A DNA stretch of 64,000 nt from Homalodisca vitripennis (GCF_021130785.1 NC_060209.1:21661501-21725500); one strand, 5' to 3'. Shown: positions 33,165-48,739, counted from the first letter of the stretch. The notes: generated by a model from the letters alone, not told the origin. Made by a program: numbers and translations.

Positions 33165-36100
33165 CTGAATGTTGCAATTAACTTATGTACCTTTAGGTTT
33201 ATCAGCCCGTGGGTTTTTACACTTTGCAAATTCTGCGTTCTTTGTATAAATCTCATAAGTACGAAGATATAACCTACTTTATAGATTGAAATGAAAATAT
33301 TAACTTTAAATATTTTAAGCTTTTATTCGCAATGTATGTCAGCACACAAGTAATTTTAGTAAAGTTAGAAGTAACAGCGTACATAAATTAGACAAAAACA
33401 AGTTTGGGAAAGCCGTTTAGACTTTGGGTCTGAGTTAGAGATAGCGCAGGTTCAAATCCTGTCCGTGACCGTTGCAACTTTCATCCGTAATGGCAACACA
33501 TACTGAGTCGACATATATTGTATCCCCATGGGGATACCCAAAAAAGTGATTGACCTTTCCTTTTATTCATTTATTAGAAAAATCAAAGGACATGCTAATG
33601 ATATTGTTGCTCTTACCTAAAAAATTCTCTATTGGTGATAAATAAAACAATTATGTAAAGTTCGACCACTATATGTCGATAGGATACTTATGAGTTTAAA
33701 TGTGTGTGTGTGTGTGTGTGTGTGTGAATTTTGAGAGTACACACTTAAAAAAGAAAACAAACAGTTTTATGATTAAATATTTACGAAATGAAAATACTTA
33801 AAAATATAAACAATTGATTTAATTTAATTAGATGCTGTGTGTAAAGATTTTAATGAAGAAAAAACATTATAATATTGTTTTTATAACTAGGAATCACGTT
33901 TGGAAATTAACCACATTATGTTAATAGAGCACAAAAATATTATGAAATTTTCCTAAAATACTTTTTAATTATAATAAAGAAATAAAGATTTTTTCATTTA
34001 TTATTTTTTTTACAACATTTTACTGTACCAAATAATTTGCAACATTATTATTAGAATAGAAAATGAAAAAAAATATAACCAACCAATTAATAAAAAAATG
34101 GTAAACAGCGATGAAATTTACAGTAATTTTAACAGATTAAATATGAATTAAATAATATTTTTAATTCATCTTTAACCGACTTTATATTGATTCTAAACAG
34201 ATTGTATGGTGATTTCCCACAGATTTAAACTGTATTTCAATAGATTTTGTATTGATTCAAAAAATATTTGACATAATTCAGTTACAGGATTTCTGGATGA
34301 GCAAGGTTGGAGTAAGAACCGCCTCCAATCAAGTTCCATGTGAAAGAATTTAGGGTATTAATCTGTCATGCCTCCATGAAAGAAGGGCAGCTCTTTACAG
34401 CATGTCAAAGCAGGCAGAGATGGCAAGCCCTTAGGTCTAGGCTAGTAAATGCCCTTAACATTCTCTCGAAGACCAACAGCCACCCCCATAGTAAAATGTG
34501 ACTTTATAGACATATAGATTTTCCAGCGTACATTATGTTCCACTGGAAGATATAAAAAAGCTAGAAGTGAACCGTCCTGGAGGTCTGATTACAAGTAGCA
34601 CAACCGTAATAATCAACACGAAAATATTTGAAATGTTTGCATACGTTTTGTAAAGAATTCATCCAAGAAAAGAATTATTGCATTTGATATTAGGAAACTC
34701 AGTAACACTCTGAATTTTGAAGTAATCGAAACCAAATAATATATGCGTACGTCCAGTCTCTGTTATATGGAACTGTAGCGCGGAGCTCTCCAGCTTAATT
34801 AATTGTGGTGCGGAAATCGTTAAAGCTGCTTTTGTGAAGGGCAGAAAATACATACAATCAATTGTTTCAAGAAATTTGAAACCTACCTACTATAAATGTT
34901 CATTAAACATCCTTTTATTTGTGTTTATAAATATTTTGGTTTAAAGATGTTTTTAATCATACGATTTCACAATGTCAAATACGAAAAGGTGGAGTCATTC
35001 ATCGTCACAAATTGTTTTTTTTACATAAATAACATTTTTTTACCGTGGTTATGTTAGTAATAAGCTTAGAAACATTTATATATTTAATTCATCTCCTCAC
35101 AAAATATTGAAGGAAAAGTAAAGTAGCGGCAGAATCTTGACAGCAATGAGGAGGTCAAAGTCACTCATCCGCGCTCATTATACACGGAGATCAACTCAGA
35201 GAAACGTCCATCCACCCTCTTCTCTACACAATAGAAATAAAGATTTAGTGTCGTATATACTAATCCTTTCATTATTATTGTTATTATTATTATTATTTAT
35301 GAATATTTGTAGACTTTTCTCTGAATACGCATTAGAACCATTAAGTGTGCAGAACCAATTGGAGTGTAAAACAACACCAAACATATTCATCAAATATATC
35401 GATTTAACTTTGTTAAAAATTAAAAAAAAGAAAATTTTTTAGGTGCATATTTATAATCTAATGCATATTTCAGTAGTCTTTTGTTATTATAAATTAGCAC
35501 ACGGAATAACACAGTGAAAGCAACTCAAAAGTGTTTTATGTTTTAACAATGTCAACTGTTTAGCTGTTTTGTCACGAACCAGAGAATACCTCGTACATTA
35601 ACGCTCTTGTGTGTTGCATCATTAATGTAATAAAGTGGTTTGTGTTTTCACAAAGACAACACAGTTTTTAACATATGTTAATATACATGAGGTATGTTCG
35701 TGCTGGTTACTTTAGTACGCTATGTGTAAAATAAACAAAACGTGTATTATTCTAGTCTATTATCGTTTATGCGACGTAAGAACTATTAAATACCAAGTAT
35801 TAAACTATAATATACAAGCTTAAGGTTATATAAAGAGCTCTGTTATCCAAATACCGTAAAGAGAAATATATTAAGCCCAGCTGGAAGTAAATACATCAGT
35901 ATACACCATAAATTAGCAAGAACCAAAAACTATGCTACCAGAAAAATTTAAATTAATAAAATTCAATGGAAGTAAATGCTTGAAAACACTATACATAAAC
36001 AGGAATAGAGCTAGAGATAGATAGAGTTCTCTAAACAACGAAGAAGGGACTATTGAAAATTCCAGTATTCTTTCTTCTCACTTTATCTAAAAATTGAACC

Positions 36101-38175
36101 GTAGTCATATTTAAATTTTCATATTAGCTGAACTATTTCAAAATTGTTATATATATATATATATATATATATATTTACAAAATATGTAATTTTAATATTA
36201 ACTGTAATAAAAGTAATGTAATCATTTATTTTTGGAGTAGTCTGACGATGAACATTCGAAAGGGCTCGTAAAAAAATAACATTGGAAAAGTGTTGTTTTT
36301 ATAACATTTACTGCTAGTTTCAACATTTTCCAATTGCTCAAAGAGTCCTCACTAAGCTACTGAAAATAAAACGCAAAATATTGAATTGGTTTGGCGTGAA
36401 TTTAAATATCAAAATTAAAATAGACCTGATATAAATAAGACATGTAAGTACGCATTTCTCACTTCTTTTGATTAATAAAGATACCGAAATGCCAAATCCA
36501 TTAATTATAAGGGAACATTCTACATAAACCACAATTTCACGCTCATTAACATTAATTTTCCAGGTCTACTATTAGGTTTACTACTTTGATAAAAGTGACG
36601 CGCTGCCTTGAGAGGTATGAATAGAAGGAGACTCAGATGTGTGTAATTAGTGAACAGTGACTGTTTCTTTGAACACGTAATTTTCTCACCTGTCAAGTTG
36701 TTACCCGTAAATTCACACTCTTTTCCCCACAGGGATATCTTTAAAGGAGGGTTAAAAAAATTATATAAGTTATATTAAATATTCACCGAAACTTGAAATG
36801 TAGATATCGCACCTAGTGACAACGAAGTTATCTGTTATCGCCTACAGTACCGTGCTTTAGTGCAGCCATTCACTGTAGTACTCAATAGTCAGCATCATTT
36901 ACCAGATATTCTAATACTTGATCATCCAATAATTGATTATTCAATACTTTGATCATCCAGCACTTAATCATCAACGCACCGTGCAAAAACCCATACAGCA
37001 GTAACATTCTGCTAACTGACAGTCGTTTAATAATAGTTTACGTTTCTTTTGCAAACCACAACGAGTTTGTACTCAAGATCAAAGTAACTGTCTATTAATA
37101 GTCTGTTATTGCAAATTTGTGATTCGGAAGCATAGTATGATTGCGGAAATTTGTCATTGTTATATGTTACAATTAAGTATAACATTACTTTTCTACGATT
37201 GAAATCTATACTCCTGTACAACTCTAATACATAAAAAGTGCGGAAATGGACTGCTATTCAAATATATCTATTAGACGAACGACATGAATTCCAGATTAGA
37301 AAGCATGAACAACGTTACACCGAACTAAAGGAAGGATGGCCTGCCTTATAATCATATTCCAAATGGTACGAAAAGTTTTTGTGATGAGTTCGTAAAACCT
37401 GTAATGGTTCAGATAACAAGCTTTGGATTTTCTGCTTTGTGTAGTTTGCATTTAAATTGCAAAGTTCCGGGATAAACGAATCCAAAAGGGTATCGAAGAA
37501 CTCTCAGAATGTAAATAAAGTCTGCAATGAAGTAACTGAATATTTTCCTAGATTAGTGGAAATTGATAATTAACATCTGAATGGTTCTTTGTTGATGTCT
37601 ATTAACTGTGGAAAGATTCAACTTAAGCTCATGAGGGTGAAAAAAGTTATAAGGCTGACTGGTAGTGGACGTTGCATTTTATGACTAATATAATTTAAGA
37701 CAAAAGTTACGAAAACTTTAACTTTTGACCCCAAGATTAGTATAGTTTTTTCTACGACTGTGAGGAACCTGTCAACTAAATTGCAAGCCTCTGGTACATA
37801 TTTTGTAAGAGTTATAATGAAAACGGACAAATCAGCCAAAAATGATACGATATTAAGAAGGATCAGTCGGATCCTTAATTATCAATCAGGGGGAGGCCAG
37901 TTTTGCATCCAAAGGTAAAGAGAGTGCTAAGGCTCAGGCTGTCTCGTTTTGTACATTCAGTGTCACTTGAGATGGACTGTGACCGTGACCTAGACCTCGC
38001 ACATTGCAAGGTTTTTCCAAGGGCAAACAACTTTAAAATGTCCACAGCACAAATTAATATCAGAGCTACAGGATCTGCGACGTCAAGCAATCTGTCCATA
38101 TTCCTGTGCGTCAGGAATGAAAAAGGAACCAAAGAAACACACTTACACCCATCTATAGTATTTATTTGTACCTTT

Positions 38176-38178
<3 letters not shown>

Positions 38179-38210
<32 letters not shown>
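38179..38210. repeat. (TA)n microsatellite (empty site for the 12091 insertion)
   Basis: Uninterrupted tract at the phase where 12091-12388 is inserted in block 1. Confidence 0.93.
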
Positions 38211-38211
<1 letters not shown>

Positions 38212-39964
38212 CATATTTTGATTATATAATATTTCATGTCATTTAAATAGTCTATGAAAATTGCAATATGTGGAAAAATATGGCCTTTATATTGCAGTAG
38301 CTTTGAGGATCAGGTTATGTGACTTCCAAATCCACGTGATGGAGCTAGATGGATTAAAAGAGGCTCTACTGTTAATACCATCATTCTTTCTATAACTTCT
38401 TTTCTCTTTCAATCCATCCTTACTGCATACGTTAAGATTTATATTGTTGCGATAAAATCATAAATAAAGTTGATTTAATGAATGACTTGTGAACTATTGT
38501 AACATACAGACTCAGTAATATATTACTTAGCTTTATTTTTACTTGCTTATAATAATAAGTAAATATCTATACGTATAAGTACAATACCGGGAACACATAC
38601 AGTGAGTTCCAAATTTAATGCACACTGAAGGAATCTTAGAAACAATTAGAGATGTAGCAAATATTAAATTGACAAGCTTGTGCTTAAAAGCAAAACAACA
38701 AATTAATGTGGTCAAAATCATTATTGGTTGCGCCATTCACTCGCTGCGCTCAAATAACTGTTTTTGGTCAAAATTTTAAAACTTTTATAGGTATTTTATT
38801 AAGAGCTACTATAAAAATATTGAAACGTTTTTTGCATGAAATTTCTTATAGTGTTTAAATATTATAATGGAACATTTTTGAAGACAAGCAAGCAGGAGGT
38901 ATTAATTTTGCCTGCTCACGACTGATATTATATATTTAAAATTGCGATCTATTTCCTGGAACTGGGAAAGTAACATAAGATCATTTTCTTAAATACTTAA
39001 ATTTCCTTTAAACTGTACATAAAGAAAAAAATTATACTAAAATTGTTACAGTTTATAGCTTTACTTGGCTGAAAAAAATATTTTCTTCTATATACAACAC
39101 GCTAAGTTAATGAAGTCACATAAATTGATCATGCTTGTACGACGAGCCTATAGTTGTACCACACCCTTATCGTATCTTGAACTAGTTTAAACAGGATGTT
39201 TTCGGAAATTTTCCATAGCTTATTGATACAAGATGATCCTTTTTCCTGTTACAACGATCAGAAATGAATTTTAATTTTAAACTTTGTTTCAATTAAGAGT
39301 TAGTTATCCAATTGAGGAAGAGATCAGATTTTGTATCTCAAAACGTAATGTTACCGGTACTATTTCTTATATCATTGGAAAATCTCTGAAAACGCTGTCA
39401 CCCTCACAATCCTTCCACCGTAAAAGTCAAACCCTAAACAAAGACATGTACCACACGACATATTTATAATGGGGATTGACATTGCTAATTTGTTATTTGA
39501 AATTTAACGGATTAAAATATTTATTTTCTCTAAACATCCTTTGGCAAGTAAAATACGCTGTAACGAAATCACATTTTCCATTGCTATAGGCAGTGGAAAA
39601 ACACGCCGGACACAAAATAAGAGTTCGTTATGAATCTATGACGTAACAAAAGAGAACGTAAAAGGACGTAATCACGGACAAATTTCCCGCACATCGTTTC
39701 TATACAAACCGCTGATATTCGGTTTTGTATTTCAATCACCATACAACAATCGGTGAATTCAGACTCAAGTAGTTTCAAATGGAAATGACTTTATATTTTG
39801 TTATTTTATTCTGAACTTGTACAATTTACATCTATTTTTTTTATTTATTTTTAACAGGAGCACTTATGCTACTATATTATGGACGTACAACAGTCCAGGC
39901 ACAGTGGACATTACTGTAAGACAAGTTCACCCTTATGTAATGGTGCTATATTCTGAGGCATATT

Positions 39965-40060
39965 TAATGCGGTGTTAAAAGATCATACCTTCTATAAATA
40001 GCCTCTTCCCATTCTTCATCTATCATCCACTACATTACTCAGTCAAGTACCTGTCTACCC
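39965..40060 (+). promoter_or_regulatory. single promoter module, TATA at 39993
   Basis: TATAAATAGCCTCTTCCC runs into TTCATCTATCATCCAC. The region upstream differs from other copies (AACAGGAGCACTTATGCTAC, shared with 43186-43205). Confidence 0.42.
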
Positions 40061-40326
40061 AAGCACTCTTCACGTTAGCAAGGTTTTCCTGTTACATATT
40101 CCACCATCGCAATAAGTACAAGTAGCGAAAAAGGTAGCTAAAAAGTTTGATAGCTAAGTAACAGAAAAGGCAAGTGTGTTATTCTTCCAAAGATTTAACA
40201 TCGTAAAAACATAATCATGAGAATTATGTGAAAGTGATTTGTAATCAGTTTACATTTGATAAATGAGGTTGTCACAAATTAGGAATTAAAGTTCCTGTTT
40301 CCTTCTAGAACCACCGGACGTAGGAA

Positions 40327-40464
40327 ATGATGATTTCCGATAAGGGAAGGAACGGCGGTTTTCAGGCTGGATCAATACAACGTTACTCGAGGTTAACTCG
40401 TGACATTTACTCGTACATATACAACATCGCAAATGACGTGTCTGAAAGGATGTGTGTTACTTGA
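40327..40464 (+). CDS. candidate short multicopy gene, copy 4 (45 aa)
   Basis: Intact 45-codon frame. The intron 40170-40308 uses a GC donor (AAAAG|GCAAGT) and a CCTTCTAG acceptor. The array jumps to another phase only ~35 bp after the stop (junction at 40498), so this copy has lost the usual 3' region and its AATAAA. Confidence 0.3.
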   Translation: MMISDKGRNGGFQAGSIQRYSRLTRDIYSYIYNIANDVSERMCVT

Positions 40465-43289
40465 GTGAATATTGCAATGAACCTATCTACCTTTAGGTTT
40501 ACATACTTAACATATACATAACAAGTGCGGAAATAGACTACTATTCAAATATATCTATTAGACGAACGGCATGAATTCCAGAGTAGAAAGCACGAACCCA
40601 AGCGATGTCACTGCACATGAGTCAAGAGCATGAACAACGTTACACCGAACTAAACGAAGGATGGCCTTCCTTATGATGATATGTAATATGGTACATATTT
40701 TTTTTAGATTTATTAATTTAGACTAAATTGCGATTTAGTTCGTAAGTAAAACCACTAATAGTCGTAAAGGAATTCAAATAACTCGCTTTGGATTTTCTGC
40801 ATTGTGTAGTTTGCATTTAAATTTCCAAGTTCCGGGATAAACCTATACAAGAGGGACATCGTTGAAACTCTGGATGTAAAGAAAGTCTTCACTGAAGTAA
40901 CTGTAAATTTTGTCCTATATTAGTGAAAGTAGACGATTCACAGTTGAATACTACTTTTTTGGTATCTATTAACTGTGGAAAGATTCAACCATTTCTCATT
41001 GGGAAAAAAGTTACAAGGCTGACTGGTAGTGGACGTTGCATTTCATGACTAATATAATTTAAGAAAATAGTTACGAAAACTTTAACTTTTTACCACAAAA
41101 TTAGTATAGTCTTTCCTACGACTGCGAGGAACCTGTCAACTAAATTGCAAATCTCTGGTACATTTCTAGCAAGAATTATCATAAAAACAGACTGATTACC
41201 CGATCAGGATACGATATTAAGGATGATCAGTCGGGTTCTTAATTATCAATCAAGAGAACAAGTTTGGCATCCAGAGATGGATTGAATGTTATGGCTCAGG
41301 CTGTCTCGTTTTGTACATTCACTGTCACTTGAGATGGACTTTGCCCTTGACCTTTACAAGCGCAACATCTTAGTGATGTTTGTTCTCGCACATTACAAGG
41401 TTTCCTCAAGGTCAAAAATCGTTATCATGTACATGGAAGAAATTAATATCAGAGATAAAAGATCTGCGTCAGTTGTGTGTCCATATATAACGTCTGTGCG
41501 TCAGGAATTAAAATGAACCAAAGAACTATCTATTGTGTATAGTACACCCATGTGAAGGCATAGTATTTGGGTGTGCCTTGTAAAGTTGCTCATAGGTTTT
41601 GGTAAGTCTGTGTCATATATTTTGACTAATTATATGATATCTCGTATCATTGAAATAGTCTATGAAATATACAAAATGTAGAAAAATATGGCCTCTATAC
41701 TTCAGTAACTGTGGGGATCAGGTTATGGGACTTCCAAGTCCACCTGGTGGAACTGGATGGATTAGAAGAGTCTTGCACATACCACTGTAATCGAAATACT
41801 TAAGTTATTATATGTAAAGTTGTTCATTTTTATGTAAAACAGTGGAGTATAGATTCCCAATGAAGTCATACAAACTTACTAACATATTACTTCGCTTTAT
41901 TTTAATTTCTTATAATAATAAGCAAATATTTATACGTATAAATACAATACTGGGGACATATACCATTTGTTCCAAATTTTATACACACAGTAGGGATCTT
42001 AGAAACTATACAGTAAAGATTACATTGAAAATTTTCAGTGTAATAGCAAAACCAACAAATTAGTGTGGCCAAGTAGATTATTGGCGTTCACACTCGCTGC
42101 GCTCAAATAATGTTTTAGGTAAACGTTTCTGACAGAATAACTATCACAGCTCTCTTATTAGTAGCTACATTGAAGCGATTTTTACTTGAAATTTCTCCTA
42201 GTTTTTAAACATTTAAATGATCAAGACAAGAAAGCAGGAGGTTTTATTTTTCTCTACTTGTAGCATATTAGAGTATGGATATTATATCTTTAAAACTGTG
42301 ATCTCTTTCCTGGAACCGAGAGAGTGACATACGAATGTTTTTCAAAAATACTTAGACATTATTTTCAGCTGTACACAAAGGAGAAAATTTTACTACAAAT
42401 ATTACAGTTTTTAGTTTAACTTAACAGAAAAAATAATATTGGTCTTTGTCTTTGTAGATCATATACATTGATTATGTCTGTATGACCAATAGTTTCCCCA
42501 AATCCTAAGTGTATTTTGCATTAGCTTTTTATCCTTTCTCCGGAAATTTTCCATCGTACATTGATACAAGACGAGCCTTACACGCATGCTACAACGATCT
42601 GGAATGATTTTATAATTTAAACTAAGTGATGGCCACGAGTTACGTTAGTGATCCACTTGAGGAAGAGATCAGATTTTTGGGTCTCAAACATAGTGTTACT
42701 TTTTTTTCTCTGACAATCCTGTTACCCTCACAATCCTTCCATCGTAAAGACAAACCCTGAACAAAGAAGTGCATCATCACATGTCATATTTATACAGGGG
42801 ATAGATATTGCTAACTTTTTATTTCAAATTTAATTGATTAAAATATTGAAATTTCTCTAAACATCTATTGGCAACTAAAATTCGCTGTAACGAAGTCGCA
42901 TTTTCCATCGCTACAGGCAGTGTGAAAACACGCCGGATACAAAATAAGAGTTCGTTATGAATCTATGACGTAACAAAAGAGAACGTAAAAGGGCGTAATC
43001 ACGGACAAATTTCCCGCACATCGTTTCTATACAAACCGCTGATATTCGGTTTTGTATTTCAATCACCATACAACAATCGGTGAATTCAGACTCCAGTAGT
43101 TTCAAATGGAAATTACTTTATATTTTGTTATTTTCTTCTGAACTTGTACATTTTACTTCAGTTTTTTTCTATTTTTGTTTTTAAACAGGAGCACTTATGC
43201 TACTATATTATGGACGTACAACAGTCCAGGCACAGTGGACATTACTATAAGACAAGTTCACCCTTATGTAATGGTGCGATATTCCGAGG

Positions 43290-43390
43290 CGTATTTAAAG
43301 CAGTATTAAAAGATCACATTCTATAAATAGCCTCTTCCCATTCTTCACCTAATATCCACTACATTACTCAGTCAAGTACCTGTCTACCCA
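43290..43390 (+). promoter_or_regulatory. single promoter module, TATA at 43322
   Basis: CTATAAATAGCCTCTTCCCA leads into TTCACCTAATATCCACTAC. Confidence 0.42.
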
Positions 43391-43643
43391 AGCACTCTTC
43401 ACGTTAGCATAGTTTTCTTGTTACATATTCCACCATCGCAATAAGTACAAGTAGCGAAAAAGGTAGCTAAAAAGTTTGATAGCTAAGTAACAGACAAGGC
43501 AAGTGTGTTATTCTTCCAAAGATTTAAAAATCATGAGAATTATGTGAAAGTGATTTGTAAACAGTTTTACGTTTGATAAATGAAGTTGTCACAAATTAGG
43601 AATTAAAATTCCTGTTTCCTTCCAGAACCACCGGACGTAGGAA

Positions 43644-43781
43644 ATGATGATTTCCGATAAGGGAAGGAACGGCGGTTTTCAGGATGGATCAATACAACGT
43701 CACTCGAGGTTAACTCGTGACATTTACTCGTACATATACAACATTGCAAATGACGTGTCTGAAAGGATGTGTGTTACTTGA
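43644..43781 (+). CDS. candidate short multicopy gene, copy 5 (45 aa)
   Basis: Intact frame (Asp at residue 14 where copies 1-3 have Ser). The intron 43499-43625 (127 nt) has a GC donor in ACAAG|GCAAGT and a CTTCCAG acceptor. It is shorter because the CATCGTAAAAACAT segment is deleted. AATAAA is near 44177. Confidence 0.33.
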   Translation: MMISDKGRNGGFQDGSIQRHSRLTRDIYSYIYNIANDVSERMCVT

Positions 43782-46700
43782 CTAAACGTTGAAATTAACC
43801 TCTCTACCTCAGGTTTATTAGTCCGTGGAATATGCTTTAGGAATTGAATTGAAAATAACAACTTTAAATATTTTAGGCTCCTATTCACAATGTGTTTCAG
43901 TACACAAGCAGTAGTAGTAAAGTTGGAAGTCACGGCCTACATAACTTAGGTAGAAACAAGTTTGGGGAAAGCCGTTTAGATTTGGGTCTGAGTTAGAGAT
44001 AGGATAAATTCAAATCGTGTCTGTGACCGTTGCATCTTTTGTCTGTAATATACTGTATCCCCATGGGGAAGCCCAAAAAATGGGATGACTTCTCCTTTTA
44101 TTCTTTTATTAGAAAAAAAAAGAACATGTCCGTGATATTGTTGGTCATACCTACAAAATTCTGTATTGGTGATAAATAAAACAATTATGTAAAGTTCGGC
44201 TGCTTTATGTTGATAGGATAATAATGAGTTCGAATGTGTGTGTGTGTGTGTGTGTGTGAATTTCTTATTTTATTAAGAATACACACTTACAAAATAAAAA
44301 AAAAACAGTTATAAGATCAAGGAATTACGAAGTGAAAATTATTTAATAATTTAAATAACTGATTTAATTTAATCAGATGTTGTTTGTAAAGATTTTAATG
44401 AAAAAACATTATAAGTGTGTTTATTTATTAAAATTTTCCTATTACCAATAATTTGCAACATTACTATTAGAATAGAAAATGAAAAAAATTATAAACAACC
44501 AATAAACAGGGAAGAAATTGACAGTAATCTACACAGATTATATGAATTAAATCAGATTTTTTTATCATTAACCGACTTATATTGATTCAAAACAGATTGT
44601 ATAATGATTTCCTACAGATTTAAACTTTATTTCAATAGATTGTGTATTGATTCCAAAAATATTTGACATAATTAAAAAAACTTTATTAATTTAATAAAAT
44701 CTAAATAATTTTTTAAATAGATTTTATAGTGAGTCTTTATAGATTTTCATTAATTTCAAACACCTATCATATTTACTTTACGTGATTTTACATTAATTTA
44801 TAAAGCAACGTATGTCCATTTTAAACAAATTTTATAATCATTTATGAACCGTTTGTAAAGGTTTAGCAATTTTTAATTATTTTCCGTTATTGCCCCAATC
44901 TTCAGCCTTCTTTTAATACGATTTATTATCTGCCGCTAGACTTGATTTGTTACCCTCAAAATCTGAAAGAATTTTTAGCATTATTGACGACAATTTATTT
45001 CTCCAGCTCCTTGGGTTTCTTTCATATTTTGTCGTACTCTTTAAAAGTATGGCTCTTTTCAGCAACCCGACCTTGAATTCATGATCATCACTGGTATTCA
45101 GAGATTAAAAAAAAAATATATCACCTCGGCACCTAGCAAACGTTGCTTTAATCGATTTACGCCAACGATATTTCAATATGGCTGTTCTGAAATGTCACAG
45201 TTATTATGTATGTGTTATTTTGTCAGAGGCGCAGTCAAAGTACTGTTTGTTTTACGACTGCTTCCGGAGTTACAGATGGGCAAGGTTGGGGTAAGGGCCG
45301 CCTTCTGTCAAGTTTCATGAGCAAGGATTTTGGGCATTCATTTTAGTGATGCCTCCATTAAAGAAGAGAAGGGCAGCTCTGTACAGCCTGTCAAAGCAGG
45401 CAGAGATGGCACGCCCTTATGTCTAGGCTAGTAAATGCCCTTAACATTCTCTCCAGGCCAACAGCCACCCATATAGTAGAATATGACAATAGATAATAGC
45501 ATATAGATTTTCTAGTTTACATTATGTTCAAATGGAAGATATAAACCAGTCAGAGGTGAACCGTCCCGGAGGTCTTATTACAAGTAGCATAACTGCTATA
45601 ATCAACACACAAAAATTTGTGTTAAAACAACACGAATAATGTACCACCAAAGCAATATATGGATGTTAAATTTTAAAGTAAAATATTGTGTAACTTTTGT
45701 AAAGCATACATCCAAGAAAAGACTGCTTCTAGACAACTCAGTAGCATTGTGAATTTTAAAGTAATCGAAACAAAATAATATATGCTTACGTCCAATCTCT
45801 GTTATATGGAACTGTAGCGCGGAGCTCTCCAGTTTAATTAATTGTGGTGCAGAAATCATTAAAGCTGCTTTTTTGAAGGGTAGAACATACATACCACCAA
45901 CTGTTTCAAGAATTTGGAATCCTGTCTACTACAAACGTTCATTAAATATCCTTTTATTTGTGTTTATAAATATTTTGGTTTAAAGATTTTTTAATCATCA
46001 TACGATTTCACAAGGTAAAAAAACGAAAAGGTGAAGTCATTCATCGGCACAAATTGCTTTTTACATAGCTCATATTTTTTTACCGTTGTTAGTTTAGTAA
46101 TAAGCTTAGAAACATTAATATATTTGATTCACCTTCCCACAAAATATAGAAGGAAAAGTAAAGTAGCGGCATAATCTTGACAGCAATGAGGAGGTCAAAG
46201 TCACTCATCTGCCCTCATTATACACGGACATCAACTCAGAGAAATGTTCATCCACCATCTTCTCTAAACAATGGAAATAAAGATTTGGTGTCGTATATAA
46301 CAACCCTTTCATTATTATTGTTATTATTATTATTATTATTATTATTTATGCATATAGTTGAAAAAAGACTTTTCTCTGAATAAGCATTAGACCCATTAAG
46401 TGTGCAGGACCAATTAGAGTGTAAGACACTACCAAACATATTCGTCAAATATATCGATTTAACCTTGTTAAAAATTTGTAAATAAAATAAAATTTTTTTA
46501 GGTGCATATTTATAAACTAATGCATATTTCAGTAGCCTTTTGTTATTATAAATTAGCATACGGCGTAACACAGTGAAAGCAACTCAAAAATGTTTTATGT
46601 TTTAACAATGTCAACTGTTTTGCTGTTTTATCACGAACCAGAGAATACATTAACGCTCTTGTGTGTTGCATCATTAATGTTATAAAGTGGTTTGTGTTTC

Positions 46701-48739
46701 ACAAAGACAACACAGTTTTTAACATATGGTAATATACATGAGGTATGTTCGTGCTGTTTATTGTAGTGCGCTATGTGTAAAATAAACAAAACGTGTATTA
46801 TTCTAATCTATTTTCGTTTATGCGACGTAAGGACTATTATGTATCAAAAGTAAACGATAATGTACAAGATTAAGATTACATAAAGAGCTCTGTGATTTAA
46901 AATACAGTAAAAATAAATATATTAAGCTCAGCTAGAAGTAAATACATCATTATACACCATAAATTAGCAAGAACCAAAAACTATGATACCAGAAAAATCT
47001 AAATTAATAAAATTCAATACAATTAAATGCTTTAAAACACTATACATAAACAGGAATAGAGATAGAGATAGATAGAGTTCTCTAAACAACGAGGAAGGGC
47101 CTATTGAAAATTCAGTATTCTTTCTTCTCACTATATCAAAAAATTGAACCGTAGTCATATCTAAATTTTCATATTGGCTGAAATATTTCAAAAATTTTAT
47201 ATATAGATATTTACACAATACGGTATTTTAATGTTAATTGTAATAAAAATGTAAACATTTATTTGTGGCGTCGTCTGAAGATAAACACTGGTAAGGGCTC
47301 GTAAAAAACAAAATATTGGAAATGTGTTGTTTTAATAACATTTACTGCTAGTTTCAACATTTTCCAATTGCTCAAAGAGTCATCATTAAGCTACTGAACA
47401 AAAACGCAAAATATTGAATTGGTTTGGTTTGAATTTAAATATCAAAGTTAAAAAAGACCTGATATAGACAAGACTTGTAAGTACGCATTTCTCACTTCTT
47501 TTGATTAGTAAATATAACAAAATGCCAAATTCATTAATTATAAGGGAAAATTCTACATAAACCACAATTTCACGCTCATTAACATTAATTTTCCAGGTCT
47601 ACTATTAGGTTTACCACTTTGATAAACTGACGCGCTGCCTTGAGAGATATGAATGAGACTCAGACGTGTGTAATTAGTGAACAGTGACTGTTTCTTTGAA
47701 CATGTAATTTTTTCACCTGTCAAGAAGTTAACCGTAGATGCACACTTTTTTCCCACAGAGATATCTAAAGCAGTGTTTTAGAAATTAAGATAAGTTATAT
47801 TAAAAATTCAGTAAAATTTGACAAGTAGATATCGAACCTAGTGATGACGAAGAGATGTGTTATCACTGCCAGTACTGTACTTTAGTGTTGTCCTTGATTG
47901 TAGTACTCATCAGTACCGGTTATTCCAATACTTGATCATGTAATAGTTGATTATCCAATACTTGATCATCCACGCGCCGTGCAAACACATAGAGCAGGAA
48001 CATTCTCTCTGCTAACTGACAGTCTATTACATACTAGTTTGTTTCTTTTGCAAAACATAACGAGTTTGTACTTAAGATCAAACTAACTCTCTATTAAACT
48101 TCTGTAGTTGACGATGGGTGATTGGAAAGGATAGTAGAATTTCGGACATTTGCCATCGTGTATGTTACGATTAAGTATAACATTAGGTTTATAGTATTGA
48201 AATGTATCCTATTCTATAGTTGTAAAACTCTAATACACAAAAAGTGACGGCCACGAGTTACGTTAGTTGTCCACTTGAGGAAGATATCAGATTGTGGGTC
48301 TCAAAAACTTTTTTTTAATAGCAAAATATCTGAAAATCCTGTTACCCTCACAATCCTTCCATCGTAAAGACAAACCCTGAACAAAGAAGTGCATCATCAC
48401 ATGTCGTATTTATACAGGGGGATAGATATCGTAAATGTAATTGATTAAAATATTGATTTTTCTCTAAAAATATATTGGCAAGTAAAATACGCAGTAACGA
48501 AGTCGTATTTTCCATCGCTACAGGCAGTGTGAAAACACGCCGGATACAAAATAAGAGTTCGTTATGAATCTATGACGTAACAAAAGAGAACGTAAAAGGG
48601 CGTAATCACGGACAAATTTCCCGCACATCGTTTCTATACAAACCGCTGATATTCGGTTTTGTATTTCAATCACCATACAACAATCGGTGAATTCAGACTC
48701 CAGTAGTTTCAAATGGAAATGACTTTATATTTTGTTATT

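Larger units (their letters stand above)
32350..40498 (+). repeat. array block 2, last part (complete unit and promoter)
   Basis: After the LINE the unit resumes (CAAGTTCACCCTTATG) and runs through promoters 32422 and 32691, gene 33027, (GT)n 33701, ATT 35270, tail 36318, start 36448, 37237 and conserved block 39584. It then passes promoter 39993 and gene 40327 to about 40498. With the LINE and PLE removed, blocks 18577-40498 read as one uninterrupted phase of about two units. Confidence 0.87.
40499..48244 (+). repeat. array block 3: first copy of the 9.2-kb higher-order repeat, long part
   Basis: Begins at a phase jump (ACATACTTAACATATACATA then AAGTGCGGAAATAGACTAC at 40523) and runs through the conserved block 42911, promoter 43322, gene 43644, (GT)n 44235, ATT 46308, tail 47357, start 47480 and TGATCATC cluster 47925-47975. 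It ends at a second jump near 48244 (CACAAAAAGTG joined to ACGGCCACGAG). Repeated at 49713-57528. Confidence 0.88.
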